Part shown: in pieces, positions 8,129 through 17,384 of the stretch
Layout of the letters: every line of letters begins with the position of its first letter
How positions within the stretch are numbered: position 1 is the first letter of the stretch
NCBI RefSeq assembly: GCF_000721075.1
Contig: NZ_JOEQ01000041.1
Span: 1 to 59,722 of the forward strand
DNA: 59,722 bases
Reading direction: 5' to 3'
From: Streptosporangium amethystogenes
GTDB lineage: Bacteria; Actinomycetota; Actinomycetes; Streptosporangiales; Streptosporangiaceae
Translations under genes and position numbers: made by a program
The notes under the pieces: generated by a model
Database searches by the model: none
The model's input: only the letters and a program-made list of their open reading frames with translations
What the model was told of the DNA's origin: nothing

Positions 8129-8467
8129 ATGAAGCTACGGCTGGCCCGCCGCGCGGTCGGCGACGCCGTGGTGGTGGCTGTCGAGGGCGAACTCGACCTG
8201 TTCACCGCTCCCTTCCTGCGAGACGAGGTCCGTGACGCGATCAAACTGGACGGTTCGCGACTGGTTCTCGACCTCACAGACCTGTCCTTCATGGACTCCA
8301 GCGGGTTGTCGGTGCTGATCGAGGCGTGGCGGCTGGCCACGAGCGGTGGCGGTGGGGTCTGCCTGGCGGCTCCCCAGGCGCCGGTGGCCCGGATCCTCCG
8401 CACGACGGGGCTCGACCGGCGGATCAAGGTCTATCCCGATGTGAGCACTGCGATCGGAGAGATCTAG
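8129..8467 (+). CDS. STAS-domain anti-sigma factor antagonist
   Basis: 112 residues; ATG 8129 follows GAGGAGG closely. The single STAS domain includes EGELDLFTAP and DLTDLSFMDSSGL, where the first Ser of DSSGL corresponds to the residue phosphorylated by an RsbW-type kinase. When unphosphorylated such a protein binds the kinase and frees a sigma factor. No kinase is adjacent; the nearest compatible partner in the window is the PP2C/HATPase protein at 17385. It could equally serve an anti-sigma factor encoded elsewhere. Confidence 0.88.
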   Translation: MKLRLARRAVGDAVVVAVEGELDLFTAPFLRDEVRDAIKLDGSRLVLDLTDLSFMDSSGLSVLIEAWRLATSGGGGVCLAAPQAPVARILRTTGLDRRIKVYPDVSTAIGEI

Positions 8468-8570
8468 GCTCCATCCCGCGGACTTTGACCGGCCGCGGTA
8501 GGCAGGGGTCAGGGCCTGGCATCGGAGAGATTTAACCCACCCCGAGTAGAACTTCATTCGGTCCGCGGGT

Positions 8571-8582
8571 TAAAGTCCGCTC
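8571..8582 (+). promoter_or_regulatory. Possible leaderless promoter -10 for the SDR gene
   Basis: TAAAGT at 8571-8576 ends 6 nt before ATG 8583, and there is no ribosome-binding site. That geometry is typical of leaderless actinobacterial transcripts. AAAGTCCGC here is also the right arm of an inverted repeat whose left arm GCGGACTTT lies at 8478-8486, which might be an operator. Confidence 0.4.
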
Positions 8583-9356
8583 ATGGACTTGAACGGAGCA
8601 GCAGCAATCATCTCGGGCGGCGCCAGCGGCCTCGGCGAGGCCACGGCCCGCGACCTCGCCGCGCACGGTGTCACCGTCGTCATCGCCGACCTCAACGAGG
8701 AGCGCGGCAAGCCCCTTGCCGACGAGCTCGGCGGCGTCTTCGTCAAGACCGACGTGTCGGACGAGGCGCAGGTGCAGGCGGCCGTGGACGCGGCCGTGGC
8801 GACCGGCAAGCCGCTGCGCGTCGTGGTGAACAGCGCGGGCATCGGCTGGGCCAGCCGGACCGTGGGTCGCGACGGCTCGCCCCATGACCTGGCCTCCTAT
8901 CGCAAGGTCATCGAGGTCAACCTGATCGGCACCTTCAACCTCATGCGCATCGGTGCCGCGGCGATCGCGAAGACGGAGCCGGTCGACGCGGACGGCCAGC
9001 GCGGAGTGGTGATCAACACCGCCTCGGTGGCGGCGCTGGAGGGGCAGACCGGCCAGGTCGCCTACTCGGCGTCCAAGGGCGGCATCGTCGGCATGACCCT
9101 CCCGGCCGCACGCGACCTCGGTGCCATCGGTGTGCGTGTCAACACCATCTGCCCGGGCATCATCGACACCCCGATCTACGGCTTCTCGCCCAACGCCGAT
9201 GAGTTCAAGGCCAAGCTCGTGGCCCCGGTGGTCTTCCCCAAGCGCATGGGACTGGCCTCGGAGTTCGCGCACCTGGTCCGCTCGCTGATCGAGAACGACT
9301 ACATGAACGCCGAGACGATCCGTTTCGACGGCGGCATCCGCTTCCAGCCCAAGTAG
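8583..9356 (+). CDS. SDR oxidoreductase, 3-hydroxyacyl-CoA dehydrogenase type II-like
   Basis: 257 residues. Rossmann glycine motif GGASGLG at 12-18, NSAG at 83-86, catalytic Ser148, Tyr161 and Lys165 (YSASKGG) and PGIIDTP after the active site are all present. The closest pattern is the NAD-dependent 3-hydroxyacyl-CoA dehydrogenase / 17-beta-hydroxysteroid dehydrogenase 10 branch of the SDRs. It is followed 10 nt later by an enoyl-CoA hydratase, so the pair plausibly carries out consecutive steps of fatty-acyl-CoA or branched acyl-CoA breakdown. Substrate is inferred from context. Confidence 0.88.
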   Translation: MDLNGAAAIISGGASGLGEATARDLAAHGVTVVIADLNEERGKPLADELGGVFVKTDVSDEAQVQAAVDAAVATGKPLRVVVNSAGIGWASRTVGRDGSPHDLASYRKVIEVNLIGTFNLMRIGAAAIAKTEPVDADGQRGVVINTASVAALEGQTGQVAYSASKGGIVGMTLPAARDLGAIGVRVNTICPGIIDTPIYGFSPNADEFKAKLVAPVVFPKRMGLASEFAHLVRSLIENDYMNAETIRFDGGIRFQPK

Positions 9357-9366
9357 GAGTCATCCG

Positions 9367-10131
9367 GTGTCTGACGAGGTTCTGGTCGAAGTGGACGACG
9401 GCGTGGCCGTCATCACGATCAACCGGCCCAAGGCCAGGAACGCCATCAACGGCACGGTCGCCAGGGGCGTCGCCGCCGCGCTGGACGAGCTGGAGGAGCG
9501 CAAGGACGTGGCCGCCTACGTCCTTACCGGCGCCGGTGGCACGTTCTGCTCGGGTATGGACCTGAAAGGTTTCCTGAGCGGGGACTTCCCGGTCGTGGAG
9601 GGCAGGGGATTCGGCGGGGTGGCCGAGACGCCGCCGAAGAAGCCGCTCATCGCCGCCGTCGAGGGTTACGCCCTGGCCGGAGGCTGCGAGCTGGCGCTGG
9701 CCTGCGACATCATCATCGCCTCCGAGGAGGCCAAGTTCGGGCTGCCCGAACCCAAACGGGGTCTGGTCGCGGGGGCGGGTGGCGTGATGCGGCTGCCGCG
9801 TCGCATTCCGTACCACATCGCCATGGAGATCGCCCTGACCGGCGACCACTTCCCGGCCTCCCGGCTGTACGAGGTCGGCCTGGTCAACCACATCACACCG
9901 GTGGGTGAGGCGCTGGCCAAGGCCGTCGAGCTCGCGAAGAGGATCGCGGCCAACGCCCCGATGGCGCTCGCCGCGACCAAACGCGTGATCGTCGAGTCCG
10001 CGGACTGGAGCCTCGACGAGATGTTCAGGAAGCAGGGCGAGATCATCAACCCGGTGTTCGGTTCCAAGGACGCCATGGAGGGCGCGGCGGCCTTCGCCGA
10101 GAAGCGTGCCCCCCAGTGGAAGGGTGAGTAG
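9367..10131 (+). CDS. Enoyl-CoA hydratase/isomerase (crotonase) family protein
   Basis: 254 residues from GTG 9367, with AGGAG seven nt upstream. Crotonase features: INRPKARNAIN, oxyanion-hole segments CSGMDLKGF and YALAGGCELALACD, and FGLPEPKRGL. The position before LPEPKRG that often carries a catalytic Glu reads EEAKFG, so whether it is a hydratase or an isomerase is not certain. It forms an operon with the SDR gene just upstream and probably hydrates 2-enoyl-CoA in beta-oxidation. Confidence 0.87.
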   Translation: MSDEVLVEVDDGVAVITINRPKARNAINGTVARGVAAALDELEERKDVAAYVLTGAGGTFCSGMDLKGFLSGDFPVVEGRGFGGVAETPPKKPLIAAVEGYALAGGCELALACDIIIASEEAKFGLPEPKRGLVAGAGGVMRLPRRIPYHIAMEIALTGDHFPASRLYEVGLVNHITPVGEALAKAVELAKRIAANAPMALAATKRVIVESADWSLDEMFRKQGEIINPVFGSKDAMEGAAAFAEKRAPQWKGE

Positions 10132-10286
10132 TCCCCCTTCGGATTCCGGAGGGGGTTCGCGGGTCGGGTGTGATCGATGGATCACACCCGGCGCGTTCAT
10201 GGCCGGGAGTGCGTACGGTAAAGGTGTGGGCAGGTGTGGCGGGGGCACTTGACATCCACGACACCGCTCCAAGGCCAGGAGAGTGA

Positions 10287-10943
10287 ATGAACGACTACGC
10301 GACCGGGATGACCCCCACCGGCCGATCCTCCGGCGACCTCCTGAAGCGCAGGGCGGGAAACCTGGCAGCGGGTGCGCTGGGCGCCGCGATCATCAACGTC
10401 CTCCTGGTCAGCGTCATGTGGGTGGTCGAGGTCGTCGACTACGTGCTGCCGGGTGAGGGAACGCTCGACGCCTACGGAATCCAGTCCTGGGTCCCGGAGA
10501 GTCTGGGCGGCATCCTCCTCGCCCCCTTTCTGCACGGCGGCTTCGGCCACCTGATGGCCAACTCGCTGCCCCTGCTGATCCTCGGCTTCCTCGCCGCGCT
10601 GCGGGGGATCGGCCGCTTCCTGGCCGCCAGCCTGATCATCGTTCTGGTCAGTGGGCTGGGCATCTGGTTCGTCAACGAGCCGAGGGTTCTCACGGTCGGT
10701 GCCAGCGGCCTGGTCTTCGGTTACTTCGGCTTCGTCGTCGCCCGAGGCCTGTTCGACCGCCGCGCCCTCGACATCGTGATCGGTGTCGGCGTGGCGATCA
10801 CCTATTACTCGATCATCTGGGGGGTGCTCCCCGGAGAGCAGGGCATCTCCTGGCAGGGGCACCTGTTCGGCCTGATCGGTGGCGTCATCGCGGCCTGGGT
10901 GCTGCGCCGCAAGCGCCGCCGGGATGTCTCTCCCGCCTACTGA
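10287..10943 (+). CDS. Rhomboid family intramembrane serine protease
   Basis: 218 residues, ATG 10287 after GGAGAG. Six membrane helices with the rhomboid landmarks: HGGFGHLMANS in helix 2, nucleophile Ser in VGASGLVFG and general-base His in WQGHLFG. The short cytoplasmic ends (RRKRRRD tail) add no extra domain. It cleaves single-pass membrane proteins within the bilayer; the natural substrate is unknown. It stands alone between a hydratase and a BlaI-type regulator. Confidence 0.9.
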   Translation: MNDYATGMTPTGRSSGDLLKRRAGNLAAGALGAAIINVLLVSVMWVVEVVDYVLPGEGTLDAYGIQSWVPESLGGILLAPFLHGGFGHLMANSLPLLILGFLAALRGIGRFLAASLIIVLVSGLGIWFVNEPRVLTVGASGLVFGYFGFVVARGLFDRRALDIVIGVGVAITYYSIIWGVLPGEQGISWQGHLFGLIGGVIAAWVLRRKRRRDVSPAY

Positions 10944-11341
10944 GGCTCTCGCCCCGGTCGCCGCACGTCGTCGCCGTCCCTCCTGCCCGTCGGGGTCCCG
11001 CCGTACGCCGTCCTTCGCGCCGCGGGCTTGCCGTCGCCCGGCCGGCTCTTGGTGTTTCGCCCAGGGATAGGTGCTGTACGGGGCTGTAAGGGTTGTGTAG
11101 GGCCTTTGTGGCGCTGCGGGAATATTCGGGGTCGATGGGTGATGTGCGCGCTCCAGGGGCGAATAGCGGCGATCTGGAGTGCGATCAGTTAAGAGGGTCG
11201 ACATTCACCAGCTATGGCCGCATCGATGGATTTAAGTAACAATATGACCAAATTTCATGTGTGACCCTGCCTGGCTGCGTGCCCGTACATGTTCTCCAGG
11301 GCCATCCGCTGCTGGGCGCGACCCTCGAAAGGTGGCCGCGG
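10944..11341. other. Intergenic region before the BlaI-type gene
   Basis: About 400 nt with no supported gene. It contains an AT-richer segment at about 11220-11260 (TTTAAGTAACAATATGACC) suited to a promoter, but I cannot point to clear -35/-10 boxes or a classic TACA-N2-TGTA operator. Confidence 0.3.
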
Positions 11342-11749
11342 GTGAACCTGGGATCCCTGGAACGCGCGATCATGGACGTGCTGTGGGGCTGCAAGCAACC
11401 ACTGCTGGTCCGCCAGGTGCAGGACATGCTGAACCAGGACGCGGAACGGAGCCTGGCCTACACCACGGTGCAGACCGTCGCCGAGCGTCTCGTCAGGAAG
11501 GGCCTGCTGGAGAGGGCACCCGTGCGCAACGCCTTCCGCTACACCGCCAGCCGCTCCCGGGATGAGCATGTGGCGGGGCTGATGCTCGCGGCCCTGGCGG
11601 GCAGCCCGGACCGGGCCCCCGTGCTCTCGCGGTTCGCGGAGGGGGTGGATCCGGACGACGCCCTGCGTCTGCTGCACGAACTGGCCCGGCGCGCGGGGGA
11701 GCAGGCGTTCACTCCGAGCGCGGGCGGGCCTCCGGGCGCCCTGCCCTAG
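11342..11749 (+). CDS. BlaI/MecI/CopY-type transcriptional repressor
   Basis: 135 residues from GTG 11342; the frame opens earlier at 11261 but homology starts at NLGSLERAIMDVLW. The winged helix includes VRQVQDMLN and the recognition segment LAYTTVQTVAERLVRKGLLE, characteristic of this family. A C-terminal dimerisation part ends with DDALRLLHELARRA. Such repressors are usually inactivated by a membrane peptidase of the BlaR1 type, but none is encoded next to it. Target genes are unknown. Confidence 0.85.
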   Translation: MNLGSLERAIMDVLWGCKQPLLVRQVQDMLNQDAERSLAYTTVQTVAERLVRKGLLERAPVRNAFRYTASRSRDEHVAGLMLAALAGSPDRAPVLSRFAEGVDPDDALRLLHELARRAGEQAFTPSAGGPPGALP

Positions 11750-11833
11750 GTTCCCGCGCGGGACCGGAGATCTCACCGGACGAATCCTGGCGGTGCCCGC
11801 TGCCATCGGGCTCGGCACCGCCAGGGAGCGGGA

Positions 11834-12952
<1,119 letters not shown>

Positions 12953-13112
12953 CTACTGAGCCCGCGGATCGATCCAGGACGAGGTCCGGATTTTGAGACG
13001 AGACGTGGGATGGTTTTGAGCCGGGTGAGGTGATCGCGGGGGCCGGAAACCGGATGACGGCCGGTGGGAGAGCGGGGCGCGAGGTTTCGAGGAGCCGGGA
13101 ACGGCAACGGCA

Positions 13113-13147
13113 ACGGCTGTCGCGTGAGACGTCCACGCGACAGCCGT
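13113..13147. terminator. Terminator hairpin downstream of citrate synthase
   Basis: Arms 13113-13126 (ACGGCTGTCGCGTG) and 13134-13147 are perfect reverse complements with a seven-base loop. It lies 23 nt past the citrate synthase stop on the minus strand. Confidence 0.7.
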
Positions 13148-13169
13148 ACAGGACGGGAATTCGGCAGGA

Positions 13170-14276
13170 TCAGAAGGAGCCGACGGCCTCGGCGGCACCG
13201 GGGACGTCGTGGACCGAGCGCTGGGGGGGACCTACGTAGTCGGCGCTGGGGCGGACAAGCCTGCCCGTGCGCTTCTGCTCCAGGATGTGCGCGGCCCAGC
13301 CCGCGGTGCGGGCGCAGGTGAACATGGAGGTGAACATGGATGACGGAACCTGGGCGAAGTCCAGGATGACCGCCGCCCAGTACTCGACGTTGGTGGCGAG
13401 CACCCGGTCGGGCTTGCGGGCGTGCAGTTCCTCCAGCGCGGCCTTCTCCAGCGCCGCGGCGACCTCGTAACGCGGTGCGTCGAGTTCCTTGGCGGTGCGG
13501 CGGAGCACTCGTGCCCGGGGGTCCTCGGCACGGTAGACGCGATGACCGAAGCCCATCAGACGCTGGCCCTTGTCGAGCTCCGACTGCACGTACTTCTTGG
13601 CGTCGCCGACCTGCTCGACACCCTCGATCATGTGCAGCACGCGCGCGGGCGCACCACCGTGGAGCGGGCCGGACATGGCGCCGACCGCACCGCTCAGCGC
13701 CGCGGCGACATCGGCTCCGGTGGAGGCGATGACCCGGGCGGTGAAGGTGGAGGCGTTCATGCCGTGCTCGGCGGCGGAGGTCCAGTAGGCGTCGATGGCC
13801 TTGACGTGCCTGGGGTCGGGGTCGCCCTGCCAGCGGATCATGAACCGCTCGACGATGCTCTGGCCCTTGTCGACCTCGCTCTGGGGGACCATCGGCTTCC
13901 CGAGACCGCGCGAGGACTGGGCGACGAAGCTCAGGGCCGTGACGCTGGCCTGCGCCAGGTTGGCGCGGGCCTCCTTGTCGTCGATGTCGAGCAGCGGCTT
14001 GAAACCGTACGCGGGGGCCAGCATGGCCAGCGCGCTCTGCACGTCGACGCGGATGTCACCGGAGTGGACAGGAATGGGGTAGGGCTCGGCCGGGGACAGA
14101 CCCGGCTCGAACTCGTTGTCGACGAGCAGGCCCCACACGTTCCCGAAGGGGACGCGACCGACCAGCTCTTCGATGTCAACGCCCCGATAGCGGAGGGCGC
14201 CCCCTTCTTTGTCCGGTTCCGCGATCTCAGTCTCGAAAGCTACTACGCCTTCGAGCCCGGGTTTGAAGTCGGACAT
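13170..14276 (-). CDS. Citrate synthase, short (citrate synthase 2) type
   Basis: 368 residues from ATG 14276, which has GGGAGG 9 nt upstream; the upstream extension of the frame lacks similarity. Active-site regions are MSGPLHGGAP (catalytic His), MGFGHRVYR and LDFAQVPSSMF (catalytic Asp). It condenses acetyl-CoA and oxaloacetate to citrate, entering the TCA cycle. The short form lacks the NADH-binding domain of Gram-negative enzymes. A 2-methylcitrate synthase role is possible but there are no prp genes nearby. Divergent from pdxH. Confidence 0.92.
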   Translation of the reverse strand: MSDFKPGLEGVVAFETEIAEPDKEGGALRYRGVDIEELVGRVPFGNVWGLLVDNEFEPGLSPAEPYPIPVHSGDIRVDVQSALAMLAPAYGFKPLLDIDDKEARANLAQASVTALSFVAQSSRGLGKPMVPQSEVDKGQSIVERFMIRWQGDPDPRHVKAIDAYWTSAAEHGMNASTFTARVIASTGADVAAALSGAVGAMSGPLHGGAPARVLHMIEGVEQVGDAKKYVQSELDKGQRLMGFGHRVYRAEDPRARVLRRTAKELDAPRYEVAAALEKAALEELHARKPDRVLATNVEYWAAVILDFAQVPSSMFTSMFTCARTAGWAAHILEQKRTGRLVRPSADYVGPPQRSVHDVPGAAEAVGSF

Positions 14277-14445
14277 TTTCGGCCGCCTCCCTTTCTTGAA
14301 GTCAAAGCCTTGATGTCGAGATACCGGCGGGTCATATTCAACCCCCTGAGCCGGGGCAGCCTGCCGCCGGACCCTCCAAAGCGGGATCGCCGCAGGTGGG
14401 GGGCGCTGAGCGGGTTTCCGGCTCGGCACGGGAGAATACCTTCCC

Positions 14446-15099
14446 GTGGATGCCGCATCGCGACCGCCCTCGATGGCGGGACTTCGTCGCACGTACCAGG
14501 GACTGCCTCTCCTTGAGGAGGACCTCGCACCCGATCCCGTGTCGCAGTTCGCCGCCTGGTTCGGCGACGCCGTGGACGCCGGGCTTCCCGAGCCGAACGC
14601 GACAGTGCTGGCGACCGCCTCGGCGGGTGGCCGGCCGACGGCCAGGACCGTACTGCTCAAGGGGTACGACGAGAACGGGTTCGTCTTCTACACCAACTAC
14701 GAGTCGCGCAAGGGGCGTGACCTGGCGGAGAACCCGAGGGCCGCCCTGCTGTTCCCCTGGCACTCCATCCGCCGCCAGGTACGGGTGGAGGGGGCGGTGG
14801 TACGGCTGCCGCGCGAGGAGTCGGCCGCCTACTTCAGGTCCCGGCCCTACGGGTCGCGGATCGGCGCCTGGGCGTCGAGGCAGTCCGCGGTCGTGCACTC
14901 CAGGGACGAGTTGGACGCCCGCTACGAGGAGCTGTCGGAGCGTTGGCCGGAGGATCCGCCGACCCCGGACTTCTGGGGTGGACTGCGTGTGGTGCCGGCC
15001 GAGGTGGAGTTCTGGCAGGGCCGCACAGACCGTATGCACGACCGCCTCCGTTACCGGCGTTCCGGCACCGGTTGGATCATCGAGCGTCTGGCTCCGTGA
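14446..15099 (+). CDS. pdxH: Pyridoxamine 5'-phosphate oxidase
   Basis: 217 residues from GTG 14446; an in-frame ATG at 14473 (MAGLRRTYQG) is an alternative start. Family signatures: TVLLKGYDENGFVFYTNYESRKG for FMN binding, SRIGAWASRQS, and the C-terminal VEFWQGRTDRMHDR...RLAP. The enzyme uses FMN and oxygen to make pyridoxal 5'-phosphate. The divergent neighbour is citrate synthase, with about 170 nt between them for two promoters. Confidence 0.94.
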   Translation: MDAASRPPSMAGLRRTYQGLPLLEEDLAPDPVSQFAAWFGDAVDAGLPEPNATVLATASAGGRPTARTVLLKGYDENGFVFYTNYESRKGRDLAENPRAALLFPWHSIRRQVRVEGAVVRLPREESAAYFRSRPYGSRIGAWASRQSAVVHSRDELDARYEELSERWPEDPPTPDFWGGLRVVPAEVEFWQGRTDRMHDRLRYRRSGTGWIIERLAP

Positions 15100-15155
15100 C
15101 ACCCTGCTCCCTCTTTACTGATATATCCACATATGTCCGGTAGAGAGGGAGTGGT

Positions 15156-16403
15156 GTGGGGTTCGGAAATTTCGTCCGCAGGCACGCGGCCGACACACGC
15201 CCGCTCGGCATCCCCGCCTACCGGCGACTCTGGGCCGGCCAGGGTGTGTCGTTCATCGGCTTCCAGCTCACCTCGGTGGCCGTCAGCGCCCAGATCTACG
15301 ACATCACGGGGTCGTCCTTCTGGGTCGGCATGCTCGGCCCAGCCAACCTGATCCCCCTGGTCGTCTTCGGGCTCTGGGGCGGCGCGGTCGCCGATGCCGT
15401 CGACCGGCGCAGGCTCCTCATCATCGGTGCGCTGATCGCCTGGTCGGGGACGCTCGCGCTCCTGGTCCAGGCGGCCCTCGGGTCGACGAGCGTCGGCCTG
15501 TTGCTGGCCACCGTGGCCCTGCACGCGACAGGTTTCGCCATCACGGGCCCGACCAGGGGGGCCATCATCCCCAGGCTGGTCCCGGCCGACCTGATCCCGG
15601 CGGCCAACACCCTCAACTTCCTGGTGAGCGGCCTCGGCACCGTCATCGGGCCGCTGATCGGCGGGGTCGTGCTCGCGCAGAGCGGTTTCGCCGCCGCCTA
15701 CCTGATCGACGCGCTGCTGTTCGGCGCGGGCTTCCACGCCGCGGTGAGACTGCCGAGACTCGAACCGGTCGGCGAGGTGACGCGCCCGGACCTGCGGTCG
15801 GTCGTGGACGGCCTGCGTTACGTCTGCGGGCACCCGGTGGTGCTGATGTCGTTTGTCGTCGATCTCATCGCCATGGCGTTCGCACTGCCCAGGGCGCTGT
15901 TCCCGGAGGTCGTGGCCGAGAGGTTCGGCGGATCGCTGGTCGCCTTCGGGTGGCTGTCGGCCAGCATCGCCATCGGCTCGGTGCTCGGCGGGGTGTTGTC
16001 GGGCTGGGTGGGGCGGGTCCGGCGTCAGGGAATGGCGCTCACGTACGTGATCGCCGCCTGGGGGCTCACCGTCGCCGCGGCCGGACTCGCGGACCAGTTG
16101 TGGCTGATGGTCGCGCTGCTCGCGTTCGGCGGGGCCGCCGACCTGGTCTCCGCGGTGTGGCGCCAGACGATCCTGCAGACCCACGCACCCGACGACATGC
16201 GCGGGAGGATGCAGGGCGTCTTCATGGTGGTGGTCGCGGGAGGCCCCAGACTGGGGGACCTCCGAGCCGGGGCCACCGCCTCCTGGTTCGGGGCCACGGG
16301 GGCCTGGGTGGGCGGTGGGATCGCCTGCGCGGTGGCCGTGGTCGCGGTGGGGCTGACCGTCCCGGCCTTCAGAAAATATCAACCGGTCGTGAGTAGTGTT
16401 TGA
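15156..16403 (+). CDS. MFS exporter, enterobactin exporter (EntS)-like
   Basis: 415 residues with 10 to 12 membrane helices. Texts such as GQGVSFIGFQLTSVAVSAQIYD, LWGGAVADAVDRRRLL and the second-half RGRMQGVF match the EntS-like MFS_3 subfamily, whose members export siderophores or drugs. The DtxR-type iron regulator 160 nt downstream makes a siderophore link attractive, but no biosynthesis genes are present in the window, so the substrate is not established. The GTG start is at 15156. Confidence 0.85.
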   Translation: MGFGNFVRRHAADTRPLGIPAYRRLWAGQGVSFIGFQLTSVAVSAQIYDITGSSFWVGMLGPANLIPLVVFGLWGGAVADAVDRRRLLIIGALIAWSGTLALLVQAALGSTSVGLLLATVALHATGFAITGPTRGAIIPRLVPADLIPAANTLNFLVSGLGTVIGPLIGGVVLAQSGFAAAYLIDALLFGAGFHAAVRLPRLEPVGEVTRPDLRSVVDGLRYVCGHPVVLMSFVVDLIAMAFALPRALFPEVVAERFGGSLVAFGWLSASIAIGSVLGGVLSGWVGRVRRQGMALTYVIAAWGLTVAAAGLADQLWLMVALLAFGGAADLVSAVWRQTILQTHAPDDMRGRMQGVFMVVVAGGPRLGDLRAGATASWFGATGAWVGGGIACAVAVVAVGLTVPAFRKYQPVVSSV

Positions 16404-16562
16404 GCAGCTAGGGAAGGATTCGGCGGCCCCCGGTGTTGCTGTCCTTTGCCATCACGAGCCGTTCTCCCAATAGGGTCGTGTCTTCGAACTTCCAAGGTCC
16501 CGCGCCGCCCTCCCGGGAACACCGCGCGATGGACGTAGCATCGAGAGAGGACGGGAGGAACC

Positions 16563-17267
16563 TTGACCGCACATGGCCTGATCGACACAACGGAGATGTA
16601 CCTTCGTACGATCTTCGAGCTGGAGGAGGAGGGCATCGTCCCCCTGCGCGCGCGCATCGCGGAGCGGCTCCAGCAGAGTGGTCCCACAGTCAGCCAGACG
16701 GTCGCCAGGATGGAACGCGACGGGCTGGTTCGCGTCGAGGGCGACCGGCATCTGACCATGACCGAGCTGGGGCGCACTCTCGCGACCCGGGTCATGCGCA
16801 AGCACCGTCTCGCCGAGTGCCTGCTCACTCAGGTCATCGGCCTGCCATGGGAGGACGTGCACATCGAGGCGTGCCGCTGGGAGCACGTCATGTCCGAATC
16901 GGTGGAGGCCAGGCTGGTCAGCCTGCTCAACAACCCCACCGAGGACCCGCACGGCAATCCGATCCCCGGCCTGGAGGAACTCGGTGTCTCGGGCCTTCCC
17001 GACGGGCGGTCGGAGTCGCTGCCGTCGATGGCCGCGATGGCCGGACCCAGAGATATACCCGTTGTCGTGCGGCGAATTAGTGAACAAGTGCAAAGCGATC
17101 CGGCTGTGATGCTTAAACTCAAGCAAGTTGGGATACAACCCGGACGCGAGGTAACGCTCGCGGTGAGCGACGACGGTGTGCGGGTGACAGGTGACGACGA
17201 GGCGGACAATTTTCTTGCGGATCTCCCGCGAGAGGTTGCCGCGCACGTTTTCGTCTCCACACGCTGA
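16563..17267 (+). CDS. DtxR/IdeR-family metal-dependent repressor
   Basis: 234 residues from TTG 16563 behind GGGAGGA. An N-terminal winged helix (TTEMYLRTIFELEEEG, SGPTVSQTVARMERDGLV) is followed by a dimerisation domain carrying metal ligands. The Met in TTEMYL and Cys, Glu and His in EACRWEHVMS correspond to the DtxR site. A C-terminal SH3-like domain (about 150-230) is complete. Metal-bound dimers bind iron-box operators and repress iron uptake; manganese response is the alternative. No iron-box sequence stands out at its own promoter. Confidence 0.92.
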   Translation: MTAHGLIDTTEMYLRTIFELEEEGIVPLRARIAERLQQSGPTVSQTVARMERDGLVRVEGDRHLTMTELGRTLATRVMRKHRLAECLLTQVIGLPWEDVHIEACRWEHVMSESVEARLVSLLNNPTEDPHGNPIPGLEELGVSGLPDGRSESLPSMAAMAGPRDIPVVVRRISEQVQSDPAVMLKLKQVGIQPGREVTLAVSDDGVRVTGDDEADNFLADLPREVAAHVFVSTR

Positions 17268-17384
17268 CCGAGGCCCCTTAGCTCGGTTGGATCCCGTTCG
17301 GGAGTCCCTCCGCTCCCAGGCCGAGACTGCAGGAGCAACCGTGGTTCGCTATGCACACACCCGCCCACGAGGGGCGGTCACCGG

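Noticed and set aside
16515..16540. ECF-type promoter (GGGAAC) upstream of the DtxR gene
   Set aside because: The spacer to the GTAGCA box is only 14 nt, too short for known GGAAC-type promoters.
17268..17384. tRNA-like text CCCCTTAGCTCGGTTGG
   Set aside because: Only a D-arm-like stretch; no anticodon arm, T arm or acceptor pairing follows. It is better read as a CCGAG/CTCGG hairpin after the DtxR gene.
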